Positions 41,902-52,255 of a stretch of 64,000 nt of DNA are shown here, in pieces. A program made the position numbers and the translations under genes. Within the stretch, counting starts at the first letter, position 1; every line of letters starts with the position of its first letter. The stretch is from Pelodera strongyloides (taxonomy: Eukaryota > Nematoda > Chromadorea > Rhabditida > Rhabditidae), in the NCBI GenBank assembly GCA_036852015.1, contig JAANDG010000340.1, positions 62,001-126,000 on the forward strand. The letters are read 5' to 3'. Below the pieces are notes generated by a model. The model was given only the letters and a program-made list of their open reading frames with translations. It made no database searches and had not been told where the DNA came from.

Positions 41902-44900
41902 CTACAATCCCCTACAATCCTATGCTCATGGTTCAACGCACCGTAGGGGTGAAACGGGTAATGCCGGCGAAATGAGCGGGCGTCCTGCGAGAAGATTGGC
42001 ACCCGCAGGACGTATTGCCAAAACCAACTATGTCAAAGTCAAATCAGCAAAGACCCCGAGTTCCGTGCGCCGCAAGGCAGGGGTGCTATAGCAATCTCAC
42101 GGCCGTAGGGAACCATAATTTTTCCTATTTTCATATATCTACGTTTAACGCCCGGACGCTGCACAAGGACGCTGATGTCGATCAGTTGATCGGCGAGCTC
42201 GATAATGTGAACGCTGGCATCGTTGCTATCCAAGAGACGCGGTCCAAGGAGAGCAAGTGCAAGACCTGGCACAGTGGCCACCGTGTGCTCATTGGAGCCA
42301 GAGAGGAGAGGTCGAGGTCTGGCGGTGTGGGCTTCATAGTCCCCCCAGAATACCTGCCATATGTCAGCGATATGAGAGCAGTCAGCCCGCGTGTGGCGGT
42401 CCTTCATGGCGAAGTGAAACGTGTGACATTCACCGTTGTTAACGTGTACGCTCCCACCAGCGAGTATGACGACGAGGTCGTGGAGGAGCTTTATGATGAC
42501 ATTGAGCGAGAACTGACGAACAGTCGTGCACATGTCAAGCTTGTCGTCGGTGACTTCAACGCGTCCATCGGTCTCAGGGACGATGGGGAGACGTACGTTG
42601 GGCACTACGCTGCAGACACCCGTAATGACCGTGGTCAACGGCTAGCAGATTTTGCGGAAAGTCAGTGCATGTACGTGTTGAACACCATGTTCCAACAACG
42701 AAAGCGTAGACTTTGGACGTGGCAGAGCCCGCAAGGTGCAAAGAAACAGCTGGACTATGTCCTTTGCAACGACGCCCATCGGGTCGTTGACTGTAAGATC
42801 GTCGGTAGAAGCTGGTGCGGCTCAAGTTCAGATCACCGCTTGGTCAAGTCCATCATCGAACTTTGGTTCTGTTAAGTTCAGAAGGCGCACCTCCAGGCGT
42901 GGAGACGTTGATCCGGGTCTAGCCCGTGCTATAATGAACCAAGTGGACTGGTCGAGGTACGGTTCACCTCAGTCGTACTCCGAACTGAGCCGGGAATTGG
43001 CGAGGGCATCAGCTGAGGCTAGGCCGGTCATTCGTGCTCATCCTAGAGAAAGACTGACGTCGAAGACCATTGAATTGATCCGTGAGAGACGAAAAAGGCT
43101 ACATCAGGGTCAAAACGTACAGAGCCTCAGCCGCGACCTACGAAAGATGGTTGAAACAGACTATAAGAACTTTAACGAGGTTAAAGCTCTCGAAGCGGCC
43201 CAGCGTCTTATGTCCATAAAGAAAGTACGCCAACGCTATTCCTTGCATAAGGAGGCAACTGTGGCCATGATGGACAAAGACGGTACTTTGAAGACCAAGA
43301 TCCAGGATATTGCCGATATCATCAAAGATTTCTATGGGGATCTCTTTGCTTCGAAGAAGCGTGTTCCGAAATCAGGCATTGAAGTGAATGAGGACGTGCC
43401 GGAGATCATGGAGAGCGAGGTTGAACATGCTTTGAAGAGAATGCCTAATAACAGGGCTCCTGGCAATGATGGCATTTCCATTGATCTCCTCAAGTACGCT
43501 CCGAAGACCGCTCTATCCGCGGTTTGCAGGTTGTTCAACAATATCCTCTCAATGAAAATCGTCCCTGAGAACTGGAAAGGTAGTAACACCATCCTGATCC
43601 ATAAGAAGGGAAGCAAAGAGGACATAAACAACTATCGTCCAATTGCGTTGATGTCACAGCTGTCAAAGCTGTTTTCTCGCGTCATCTTGAACCGAATCAG
43701 CAAGTGGCTGGAAGAAGGCAATAGACGAGAGCAGGCAGGCTTTCGAGGCGGGTACTCGACTATTGACCACATTCACACTGTGTGTCAAGTTATCGAGCGG
43801 TCTAGGGAGTACAAGATACCCCTCTGTATGTTGTTTGTCGACTTCAAAAAGGCGTTCGATTCGGTTGAGAAGCAGGCGGTCCTCAATGCTCTGAAACATC
43901 ACGCAGTGCCAGAAAGCTACGTGTCTATGATAGACGAGCTGTATAACCAGTGCGCCACGGACATCCAACTCCTTCATACACCAGTTAAGGTGCCCGTTGA
44001 GCGCGGAGTCAAACAAGGGGATGTCATTTCACCCACTCTGTTTTCTGCTTCTCTGGAATGTGCTTTGAGAGACGCCAACATGTCCGGTGGTTATGACATT
44101 GACGGCGAAACACTACAGTTCTTACTGTTTGCCGACGATGTGGTTCTTATAGCCAAAGACCCATGTACACTGCAGAAAAACCTAGACGAACTAATTCGAG
44201 TAACGTCGCTAATCGGTCTTGAAGCCCACCCAGGCAAGACACAGTGGATGGCTAACGATCATTGTCCAAACGGCGGTGCAGACATACGTATTGGCAACAG
44301 CACGCTCGAAAAGGTCGGGAAGTATGTCTTACCTTGGACGCGAGGTTAACCCCAGCAACAGCCTCACCGCCGAACTCTCTCGGCGTAAACAGTCTGGGTG
44401 GAAGGCTTTCTGGAAGCTACGAGATGTACTCACCAATGTGAAGCTTTCAAAAGAAGTGAAAGCCAAGGTGTTTAACACGCATGTGCTGCCAGCAATGACC
44501 TATGCTTCCGAAACTTGGTGCACGACAAAGAAAGACGAAGAATCCTTACTTGTCACCCAGAGAGCCATGGAGCGTAAGATGGTAGGCACGCGCCTCCGTG
44601 ATCGTATGTCAAACGTCACACTTCGAGAAAAGTCCGGCGTAGATGATATAATTGATAGGATATACAGCTCGAAACATCGATGGGCTGGTCATGTCATTCG
44701 TAGAAATGACAATCGATGGACCACTCGGGTCACAGAATGGCGTCCCCGCGATTACAAGCGTCCTCAAGGGCGACCGCCAACGAGATGGGCAGACCCGATG
44801 GTTAAATCATTTGGACGTGCATGGAATCGCATCGCAAGATGCAGGTCTTCATGGCGTAGTTGCGACCTGCGCTGTTGGCGAGCCAACAGCTGATATAACG

Positions 44901-44922
44901 GTCTTCAAGGTATTCAAGGTAG
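41902..44922 (+). mobile_element. RTE-type LINE, nearly full length
   Basis: Flanked by 9-bp TSDs GTCATACCC (41893-41901 and 44923-44931) within a MITE. The 3' tail is two TTCAAGGTA-like repeats, not poly(A), typical of RTE elements. It encodes one APE-RT protein with two frame breaks. Confidence 0.88.
42015..44893 (+). pseudogene. RTE endonuclease-reverse transcriptase
   Basis: 42015-42875 encodes an apurinic-type endonuclease: ISTFNARTL, IQETR (catalytic Glu), VVNVYAPTS, VVGDFNASIG, and SSSDHRLV. The frame then shifts (about 42860) into 42878-44349, the RT: KMPNNRAPGNDGI, RPIALMSQLSKLFSRVI, QAGFRGG, CMLFVDFKKAFDSV, QGDVISPTLF, and the catalytic LLFADDVVL. A second break near 44325 moves to the C-terminal region ending at 44893 (TYASETWCT, RWAGHVIRR, RPPTRWADP). 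Target-primed reverse transcription is the family mechanism. This copy is probably inactive, being broken in two places. Confidence 0.9.
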
Positions 44923-45541
44923 GTCATACCCAACTATCTATCGCAGTTGGCACGCCCATTCGCGCTCATTGGCCAATATCACAATTGCCACGTCCAATAG
45001 AGCATATTGCCCAATTAGCGCGAAGGGGCGTGACAACTGCGATAAATAGTTGGGTATGACTGGCAATGCCAAATTGCTGAATACTGCTTAGAAAAATATC
45101 GTATCCGTCAGATGGAATCATCAAAAATAGGGGTCATTTGAAATGGGCCTGACCCTTTAATATGCAAAAAAATACGATAATGATGAGAGTCGGGATATTA
45201 TAATTGCCGAGTCGAATGGCTACATCTACACAATGACGTTCCGATGTGTAAACTCGTATGGAGAACCGGTATATTATGGAAAACTAGCAAAATTATGTTT
45301 TTCTCGTGAGCCTGACCCTTTAAGGGATGGGACCAATTCAACTCACGCCGTACTTTATTTTTGGTATGCATTATTGTTCATCCCACAAAAATAACAACCA
45401 GCACAAAAAGTTTCCAAATAAAAAACCCAGTCTGTATTTCGCTGATATTGGGTAGACCAGATTGGAAGCTACTTTCTATTCGACAGCTGGTACAAAACTG
45501 CACTGTAACCTGCAGGAAAAAAAATCTATAGGCAAAGAGAG

Positions 45542-46397
45542 TTAAAGGGATGGGTTTCACTAAAAAAAATCACCTTGTGTTTATGCTTTCGTTTGATTGT
45601 ACAAGGGTAAACTTAAGCAAAGAGCATAAAAAATATGTTTTGAATTATTCCCTAGGGAAGATATTAGGTAAAAAAGGTGAGTATTGATCGAGCTTCAGAT
45701 AAAATAGTACTACAAGATAAACCAGGGAAGCTAAGAGTTATGGCTGAAACACACTGTTTTGAGCAAAATAAACTGTAGTTTTCATAGTTTATTTTACTTA
45801 AAACTTAAAGGGATGGGCTCACCTTAAAATGTGTCTGTTTTTTTTGTTTCTTTATTTTCTATAAGGCATAAAACAAATTTGGAATACAAAAAGTAGTGTT
45901 CTATTTCAATACTCACGGAGATATTAGGTGATAAAGTGGTGGATTGATCGGTCCAAAATGGCAAAGGGTAATTGCCGTGCCTTGTTTGTATAGAGACAAT
46001 TACCCTTTGCCATTTCGGACCGATCAATCGACCACTTTATCTCCTAATATCTCCGTGAGTATTGAAATAGAACACTACTTGTTGTATTCCAAATTTTTAT
46101 TATCCCTTATAGAAAATAAAGAAACAAAAAAAAACAGACACAATTTAAGGTGAGCCGATCCCTTTAAAACAATGAAAAACGGTGTGTTTCAGCCATATCT
46201 CTTAGCTTCCCTGGTTTGTCTTGTAGTACTATTTTATCGGAAGATCGATCAATACTCACCTTTTTTACCCAATGTCTTCCCTAAGGAATAATTCAAAAAA
46301 TATTTTTTATGCTCTTTGCTTAAGTTTACCTTATTGTTAGTAAAATCAAACGAAAGCATAAAAACAAGGTGATTTTCTAGTGAACCCATCCCTTTAA
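45542..46397. mobile_element. TTAA-type MITE with another MITE in its centre
   Basis: TTAAAGGGATGGGTTTCAC to GTGAACCCATCCCTTTAA; arms contain CTGAAACACACTGTTTT and its complement. It is interrupted by 45805-46167. Confidence 0.85.
45805..46167. mobile_element. Innermost TTAA-type foldback MITE
   Basis: TTAAAGGGATGGGCTCACC to GGTGAGCCGATCCCTTTAA, near-perfect arms meeting at GTAATTGCCGTGCCTTG. A partial relative is at 60599-60770. Confidence 0.88.
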
Positions 46398-46624
46398 AGA
46401 TTGATAAAGATGTTCAGTTAGCGACAAAGTTAGAGCCCGATTTCTTTCAGTATTTCTATTTGCCTATGGCGTTATTTTCCTGCCGGCTACAGTGCAGCAG
46501 CTGTCTATTAGAACTTAGCTTCCGATCTGATCTATCCAATAGCCAACAAACCACAAACTCTGGGATCCTTGACTTGGAAACTTTTTGTACTGATTGTGAT
46601 TTTTATGGAGTGAACAGCTCTGTT

Positions 46625-46912
46625 CTTCTACTGAACGTTTCCCGGGAAACAAAAATAAATCCCGCGCTTCCTGGCAGGCTAACACCCAATCCCAAGCAAT
46701 AAGAAAAGTCGCATGTTTCCTGACAGGTTAGCCACTCATTTGCTGATGTCCCGCAGTTAAAAATTAGGCAAGGCCTTGTGTTAGCGGCAAGGCCCCTGAT
46801 TAGCGCTCGCAATAAGGACGGAATCCCGCGTTTCCCGCTAGTTTGGGAGGAAACATGGGATTATGATTTCCGCTAAACTGCAAATGAAGAACATAGAATA
46901 CACAACAAAAAT
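46625..46912. repeat. Dispersed repeat (about 280 bp)
   Basis: Strongly similar to 59160-59385 (TTAGCGCTCGCAATAAGGACGG, GTTTGGGAGGAAACAT). Nature unknown; no clear terminal repeats. Confidence 0.7.
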
Positions 46913-46922
46913 AAACCACGGG

Positions 46923-47300
46923 TGTCTTGAATGTCAATTCAAGGATAATTAGTTTGAGATAATTAACCACAATTAATTATTATATATTCAGATGTTTATC
47001 TATAGTTATGCAGTTTTATAGTTTATAAGCGCACAGTAATATAATACACTATTATGCCAATCGTAACCCACAGTTTATACGATGTGTAATATGATCCCCT
47101 CTTTGATCCTTTGTATCTGTATTTCTAACGATTGTTATACTATAGCATTATTGTCTCTATCTATGATGTTTCTCATCGAAGTATATAAGGCCACAATCTA
47201 CTATAATAAACGAGGTTCAACCCTTGACAAACTGTCGTCGTCGTCTCAACAAACTCACGTCTACCAGAATACACTACAACAAGTTGCATACACCGTTACA
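46923..47300 (+). repeat. BEL 5' LTR
   Basis: Direct repeat of 54736-55113. TATATAAGG near 47180 could be a TATA box and AATAAA near 47205 a poly(A) signal. Confidence 0.93.
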
Positions 47301-47487
47301 TTTGGTGCACCTGAGGATTGCCTTCGCAACTACATGCTCTCGTCGTTGCTATAGGCACCCCGGATACCCGCCCGTACCCATTTTTCTCAGTCGAGCAAGA
47401 TTCTGTTTTATTGTTCGTCGTTGACGAATTCGAAAACGGCTTGATTCTATTCGGCTATTTACTGTATTCTTATTCAGAGGCTGTGCA

Positions 47488-47810
47488 GTTCGGGATTAAG
47501 GTTTCTTTCCCAGCTGTGCAGACCTATTGTTGACCACCGAGCAAGCAGGGATTAAGGTTATCTTTCCCGGTGCTGAGGCCTGGTCGTGCGTGAGTGGGTT
47601 TTAGAGAGACTAGCCCATCTCGTGCCACATTTGGAACCACTGCGTAAACAGGGATTAAGGTTATCTTTCCCGTTACGTAGACTGGTTGAGCGACGTTGTG
47701 TTTTAGAAAGTCTAGCGCAACGTACTCACTTTCCGACCACTGTTATCTTTCCCGTCTAACAGCCTGGTCCGCGTGCTATCTGGGTTTTAGATGGTCTAGC
47801 CCAGCCGACG
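47488..47810 (+). promoter_or_regulatory. BEL leader: tandem modules with conserved hairpin
   Basis: Between the primer-binding site and gag, the motif GGGATTAAGGTT(A)TCTTTCCC recurs at about 47492, 47548 and 47651, with a shortened copy (TTATCTTTCCC) at 47743. The last three are followed by a hairpin with core TTTTAGAnnnTCTAG: 47595-47617, 47693-47723 and 47780-47804. Stems below the core differ but pair (TGGG/CCCA, GTTGTG/CGCAAC, CTGGG/CCCAG). Confidence 0.65.
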
Positions 47811-47886
47811 CAGTTTATTCTTTATTCTTTATTCGTTTATTCAATTCAGTAGAAACAGTGAAGAAACAAGCGAGCAGAAGTCAGCC

Positions 47887-50800
47887 ATGCGGTACCAGGA
47901 CCTGAAATCAAACATCACGAAGAGATATAATGCCGCTGTCCGACTGTACGAAACCATCGCTACCGATCATGAAGCCGTTCTTGATCAGCTGAGAGGCGGA
48001 TGTCCCAATGCCCGTCATCAGCTCCAAGAATACGTCGATGCCCTGCAGTGCGAGACTGTGCATCTTCACAACGCACATGCCGCAAGAGCCGCCGCCATTC
48101 CCGAATTGGACGAAGGCCTACGACTTCGAGAAGAACAGCAGTTTCCGGAGATCAGGGTGAAAGTGTACGAGCTGCTGAGCAAGATCACTGACGCAACAGT
48201 GACCCTCCAGAGTAACCTGAAAGCTACGAAGGTAGAGGAGGAGAAGCCGCCCCAGCAAGGAGGATCCGTTGACGGAGACAGACTGATCTCACCGTTGGCT
48301 CAAGACGACTCCAAGATGGATGATCAAGAAGCCGAGGATCCCGCCACACGCGCTCCCGTAACCGACAACCAGCACAACTACTCGAACTTGAACGCCAGCT
48401 ACGTGCCAGAAGACGCTGGGCCGGGACCGGCCCCAGAAGGCATGCAGCAGAACGTCGCATATCACCAGATGCAAGCCCGTTTCGACAGCCGAAATCCCTT
48501 CCTGGTTCCTGAAGAATTCACGCAGAACCTGACAACTCCGCAAACCGTGCCCACAAGAAGAATCACCGAGACGACGACATATCTATCGCCATCAAGAACC
48601 TTCCCGTATCTTCCGCCAAATGAATCCGCGAGAAGAACGGAACAACCGTCAATAACTCAAGATGCTCGTTGGAGCGCGACTCCACGCACGCATGGACGCG
48701 TGGAATGGGCAGACGACTACGGAGACTTCCAAACTCCCATGACCCATCTTCCAACGAGGACATCAGGAATGAGAACGTTCACTATTGAAGAAGACGTGCC
48801 ACGGCAGCCTATACATCCCACAGCCCTCGTTCACGGCATGTATCCAGTCCGAAACTCCGCCAGAAGGACAGAAGCTGTACCGCACGTCCGTGCCGCCGCC
48901 AATCACGTCCCGACCGGAACGCTCGTGGATATTGGTCCCGACTCCGTTCCCCGGAATGACCGTGATGGATTGCAAGGAGTCACTCAAGGAATGCAGAGAT
49001 TGACGACCGCTGAGCTTCCCTACACCATGCCTGTTAGGAGGTACGTCAACCAGCACACTACCTATGGGCCACCCTACACGAGGGAGCAGGCAGGACCCGT
49101 CATCGAACACGTAGGAAGCCATGAACAGGCCTACGCTCTTCCGAGAAGAACCCGTGCGGATCCAGTTTTCCTGAACGAAGGACGCAACTTCCGCCCACAC
49201 ATCGATCCTCCAAAGATCCGACTTCCAACGTTTCATGGACGTCGTGGAGAAGATTGGAACAAGTTCTCAAGCCTCTTCAAAGCCGTGATCCACAACCGCA
49301 GAGACATATCGGACGAAGAGAAGCTGTGGTACCTTACCGGATGCCTGCAGAACGAAGCCTCCAATGTGATCAGTGGACTGTCCTACACCGCGGAATGTTA
49401 CCCGATCGCCATGCAGTTGTTGGAAGAACGCTATGGTGACCGCGACGAAGCCAAAGTGAAGCTCATCGAGGAACTCCGCCGACTCCGAAATGGTTCGAAA
49501 GCAGACGGATACGCTTACTACGACAAGCTGATGTCAATCGTCAACCAGCTCCGCTCATTGGGGACAAACGCAGAAGAGGAGCCACTCCGAGTGCTGATCG
49601 ACGACACCGTGTCGCACTGGATCCGCCAGTACGTCGACCAAGAGAGACTCCGAGAACCAGCTTGGACCACAGCGAAATTATTCGAGACGATTCGCCGTGT
49701 GGTACACCTGTTCACCAACAGACGTGACGCTGACTTCCCGATCACAACGATCCCTGCCACGAACTCGCCGAACAGCAGACATGCGAGGCCGCGACGACAG
49801 CAGCAGCAACCCCAGCATCAGCCGCCTCAACAGCAGCAGCCGCCGCAGCAGTCGCCGCCGCCGCAGCAGCAGCCGAGAAGATCCGACAAATCGCGGAACC
49901 ATCCCGCTCCCCGGAATCGTGATGTATCCCGCAGTACCGTGACGCAGCCGAGTTCAAGAACTCCCGCGACGCAGCAGACTTCTTTTCCAAGAAATCGACA
50001 GTCGCCGAGAGCATCTCAAGCTCAAAATCACTCCGATACGAAACCGGGTGATATGCGATGCTACAAGTGTGGTCAGCCTGGACACATGTCTCGATTCTGC
50101 AAGAAGGAAGGACACTCATCAAGGTCCAACGCCCACGTCGTCTACGAGCAAATTGAGGACGCGCCACCGACCGTGCAGCTGACATCAGCGGAACATGACA
50201 TTGATCTGGAGACGCCGCTCCCTATCACCCAAGCCCTGGTGGTGAATCCCGCTACCGGACGCCGCGTCAAGACGCTCGTATTTCTGGACACTGGAAGCCA
50301 GAAGGACTACGTCAGTGAAGCCCTTGTCGACGCTCTGGATCTGCCGAAGAGTGAAGAAAAAATGCTTACCGTAAACGGATTCCTTGGCATGAAAACAAGC
50401 ATGCACGCTGCAACGACAACACTGCTGATCGAAGACCGCGATGGACTGAAAACTGAAGTCACCGCCACTTGCGTCGAACGACCCGTGAGCCCGCTGAACA
50501 TCATGAGAGTCGCAGAAGACGGCAAGACCATCATCAGACACGTCGGAATCCCGAGTATTGTCCTGGGAAACAACACCTCGTGGACGTTCATCAAGGGAAT
50601 GAGCAAGACAGCCGTTGGTGGATTCAAGTGTTTGGACAGCACACTCGGATTGTTGCTCACCGGACAACGCGCCAACTTTGAAGAAGTCACAGTCGCCGTC
50701 GCAGATGCCCGTTTCTTCGATCGATACATTGAAGATTGGAACTCGTTGGAAACGATTGGCATCACGGACCCAATGAACGACGACGAAGACATGCGTACGT

Positions 50801-51030
50801 GGGAGATGCTGAAGTCTACAATACGTCTTGAAGACGGAAGATACGTCGTTTCACTCCCGTTCAAGGACGAATCTCCCTCAATGCCGACGAACCTCGGACT
50901 GTGCAAGAAGCAAACAGTCGCTCTGCGTGCAAGGATGCTGGCCAGTGAAACGATGCGCCTCAACGCGGAAAGATCATTGAAGAATGGCTTCGGGACGAAG
51001 TCATCGAGGAGCTGTGCTACGACGAAGTGA
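47887..51030 (+). CDS. gag: BEL Gag-protease polyprotein, frame lost before RT
   Basis: ATG after the repeat leader. The N-terminal helical region is followed by a disordered Pro/Arg-rich part, a BEL-type capsid (DUF1759-like; IRLPTFHGRRGEDWNKF, WYLTGCLQNEA, LLEERYGD), a Gln/Pro run at about 635-665, a zinc knuckle CYKCGQPGHMSRFC (about 722), and a retropepsin-like site LVFLDTGSQKDYVS (about 798). Around 50970 the frame shifts and the last 20 or so residues are not family-like; the RT continues in another frame. Confidence 0.9.
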   Translation: MRYQDLKSNITKRYNAAVRLYETIATDHEAVLDQLRGGCPNARHQLQEYVDALQCETVHLHNAHAARAAAIPELDEGLRLREEQQFPEIRVKVYELLSKITDATVTLQSNLKATKVEEEKPPQQGGSVDGDRLISPLAQDDSKMDDQEAEDPATRAPVTDNQHNYSNLNASYVPEDAGPGPAPEGMQQNVAYHQMQARFDSRNPFLVPEEFTQNLTTPQTVPTRRITETTTYLSPSRTFPYLPPNESARRTEQPSITQDARWSATPRTHGRVEWADDYGDFQTPMTHLPTRTSGMRTFTIEEDVPRQPIHPTALVHGMYPVRNSARRTEAVPHVRAAANHVPTGTLVDIGPDSVPRNDRDGLQGVTQGMQRLTTAELPYTMPVRRYVNQHTTYGPPYTREQAGPVIEHVGSHEQAYALPRRTRADPVFLNEGRNFRPHIDPPKIRLPTFHGRRGEDWNKFSSLFKAVIHNRRDISDEEKLWYLTGCLQNEASNVISGLSYTAECYPIAMQLLEERYGDRDEAKVKLIEELRRLRNGSKADGYAYYDKLMSIVNQLRSLGTNAEEEPLRVLIDDTVSHWIRQYVDQERLREPAWTTAKLFETIRRVVHLFTNRRDADFPITTIPATNSPNSRHARPRRQQQQPQHQPPQQQQPPQQSPPPQQQPRRSDKSRNHPAPRNRDVSRSTVTQPSSRTPATQQTSFPRNRQSPRASQAQNHSDTKPGDMRCYKCGQPGHMSRFCKKEGHSSRSNAHVVYEQIEDAPPTVQLTSAEHDIDLETPLPITQALVVNPATGRRVKTLVFLDTGSQKDYVSEALVDALDLPKSEEKMLTVNGFLGMKTSMHAATTTLLIEDRDGLKTEVTATCVERPVSPLNIMRVAEDGKTIIRHVGIPSIVLGNNTSWTFIKGMSKTAVGGFKCLDSTLGLLLTGQRANFEEVTVAVADARFFDRYIEDWNSLETIGITDPMNDDEDMRTWEMLKSTIRLEDGRYVVSLPFKDESPSMPTNLGLCKKQTVALRARMLASETMRLNAERSLKNGFGTKSSRSCATTK

Positions 51031-52197
51031 AGAATCCAACAGGGATAATCACTGTCTACTCACCGTTTCATCTCGTGACCAAGAAGGACTCCACGACGAC
51101 TCCCTACCGAATGGTACACAATGCGTCCGCCCACCTCCGAGGAGCTCCCGCGCTGAACAAGCTGCTCGCACGTGGTCCTGTCCTTCTTCCTGACCTCGTC
51201 GGAATGCTACTACGGTTCCGAGAAGCGCAGACTGTGGCCATAACGGACGTGAAGAAGGCCTTTCTTCAACTCGTGATCGATGAGCCGTGCCGCGACGCCC
51301 TACGATTCCTGTACGTCAAGGACTGGAAGAAACCGATTACAGACGACAATCTACGTCACTTCCGCTTCCGTCGACTGAACTTCGGATTGATCTCAAGCCC
51401 GTTTCTACTTGCTGGGGTCCTGAAGATCCATTTCGAAGCGCAAGGACAAGTTGGCAAGGAATTGCTGCGGAACGTCTACGTGGACAATATCGTGGTCGGA
51501 GGAGAAGACGCTTCTGAGGTTGCTGAGAAAATGGAATTCGCCCAAAAGACGTTCAAGGAGATAGGAATGGAACTCTCCCAGTACTTCAGCAACGACCCTG
51601 AACTCCAGAGCATCTTGGGACAAGAAAAGGACACCGGAAAATTTCTCGGAATACCTTAGAAGACGTCAACGGACAAGATGATCCACGAATTTGCTGCCGT
51701 GCAAGTAAACGAAAAGTCGACAAAACGGAGTGTCCTGAGCGACGTCTGCAGCTGGTACGACCCGTTGGGATACGCTTACCCCATCGTTCTACACTGGAAG
51801 CTTCTCATACAGAAGATGTGGAAGAAGGGATGCTCCTGGGACTCACCTCTGGAGAAGGAACTTGTGGAGGAAGCGAAGAAGTTCGGCGACTGGAAGATAT
51901 GCTTCTCCATCCCACGCGAAATCTGCCGAGGACAAGAAGTGAGGCTGGTCATCTTCACGGACGCATCACTCAACGCCTTCGCTGCATGTGCCTACTTCGT
52001 CGCCGAGAATCAACCCCACGCCTGATACTCGCCAGAGCAAGACTGTGCCCGTTGAAAGGAACACCCACCGTGCCAAGGCTGGAACTTCTTGGTGTTCTCA
52101 TCGGAACCCGCCTCGCAACGTTTGTTAGAACGCACACTTCGAAGAAGATCGTCAGCTCCGTGCTCTTTACAGACAGCACTATCGTCCTGTAAACCTG
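51027..52197 (+). pseudogene. pol: BEL reverse transcriptase and RNase H remnant
   Basis: RT blocks are HLVTKKDSTTTPYRMVHNAS, TDVKKAFLQLVI, LNFGLISSPFLLAGVL and NVYVDNIVVGG (YVDN where YVDD is usual). A TAG at 51657-51659 interrupts after KFLGIP, where BEL elements usually have Trp. The same frame resumes with the A17-like region (SDVCSWYDPLGYAYP) and FTDASLNAFAACAY, then shifts at about 52022 to PRLELLGVLIGTRLA and LFTDSTIVL, where pol ends. No integrase follows. At least three lesions make it non-functional. Confidence 0.85.
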
Positions 52198-52255
52198 CAT
52201 TGGCCAAGGACAGCCCTACGGAGACGACAAGTTCTGCGAACGTTGTGTTCCACAA

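Larger units (their letters stand above)
41753..45160. mobile_element. TTAA-type MITE hosting the RTE LINE
   Basis: The left part 41753-41901 and right part 44923-45160 form the MITE family seen whole at 16561-16976 (GGGTCAGGCCCATTTC...GAAATGGGCCTGACCC). Confidence 0.85.
37290..45323. mobile_element. Outer TTAA-type MITE expanded by insertions
   Basis: The left arm (37290-37425: GCTCACGAGAAAAATAC, CATACGAGTTTACACATGG) and right arm (45161-45323: its complement, ending CTCGTGAGCCTGACCCTTTAA) match the arms of 60434-61391. Between them sit a GC-rich palindrome, gene fragments and MITEs holding the RTE. It may be one element opened by many insertions or two separate copies; the former is inference. 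Confidence 0.5.
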
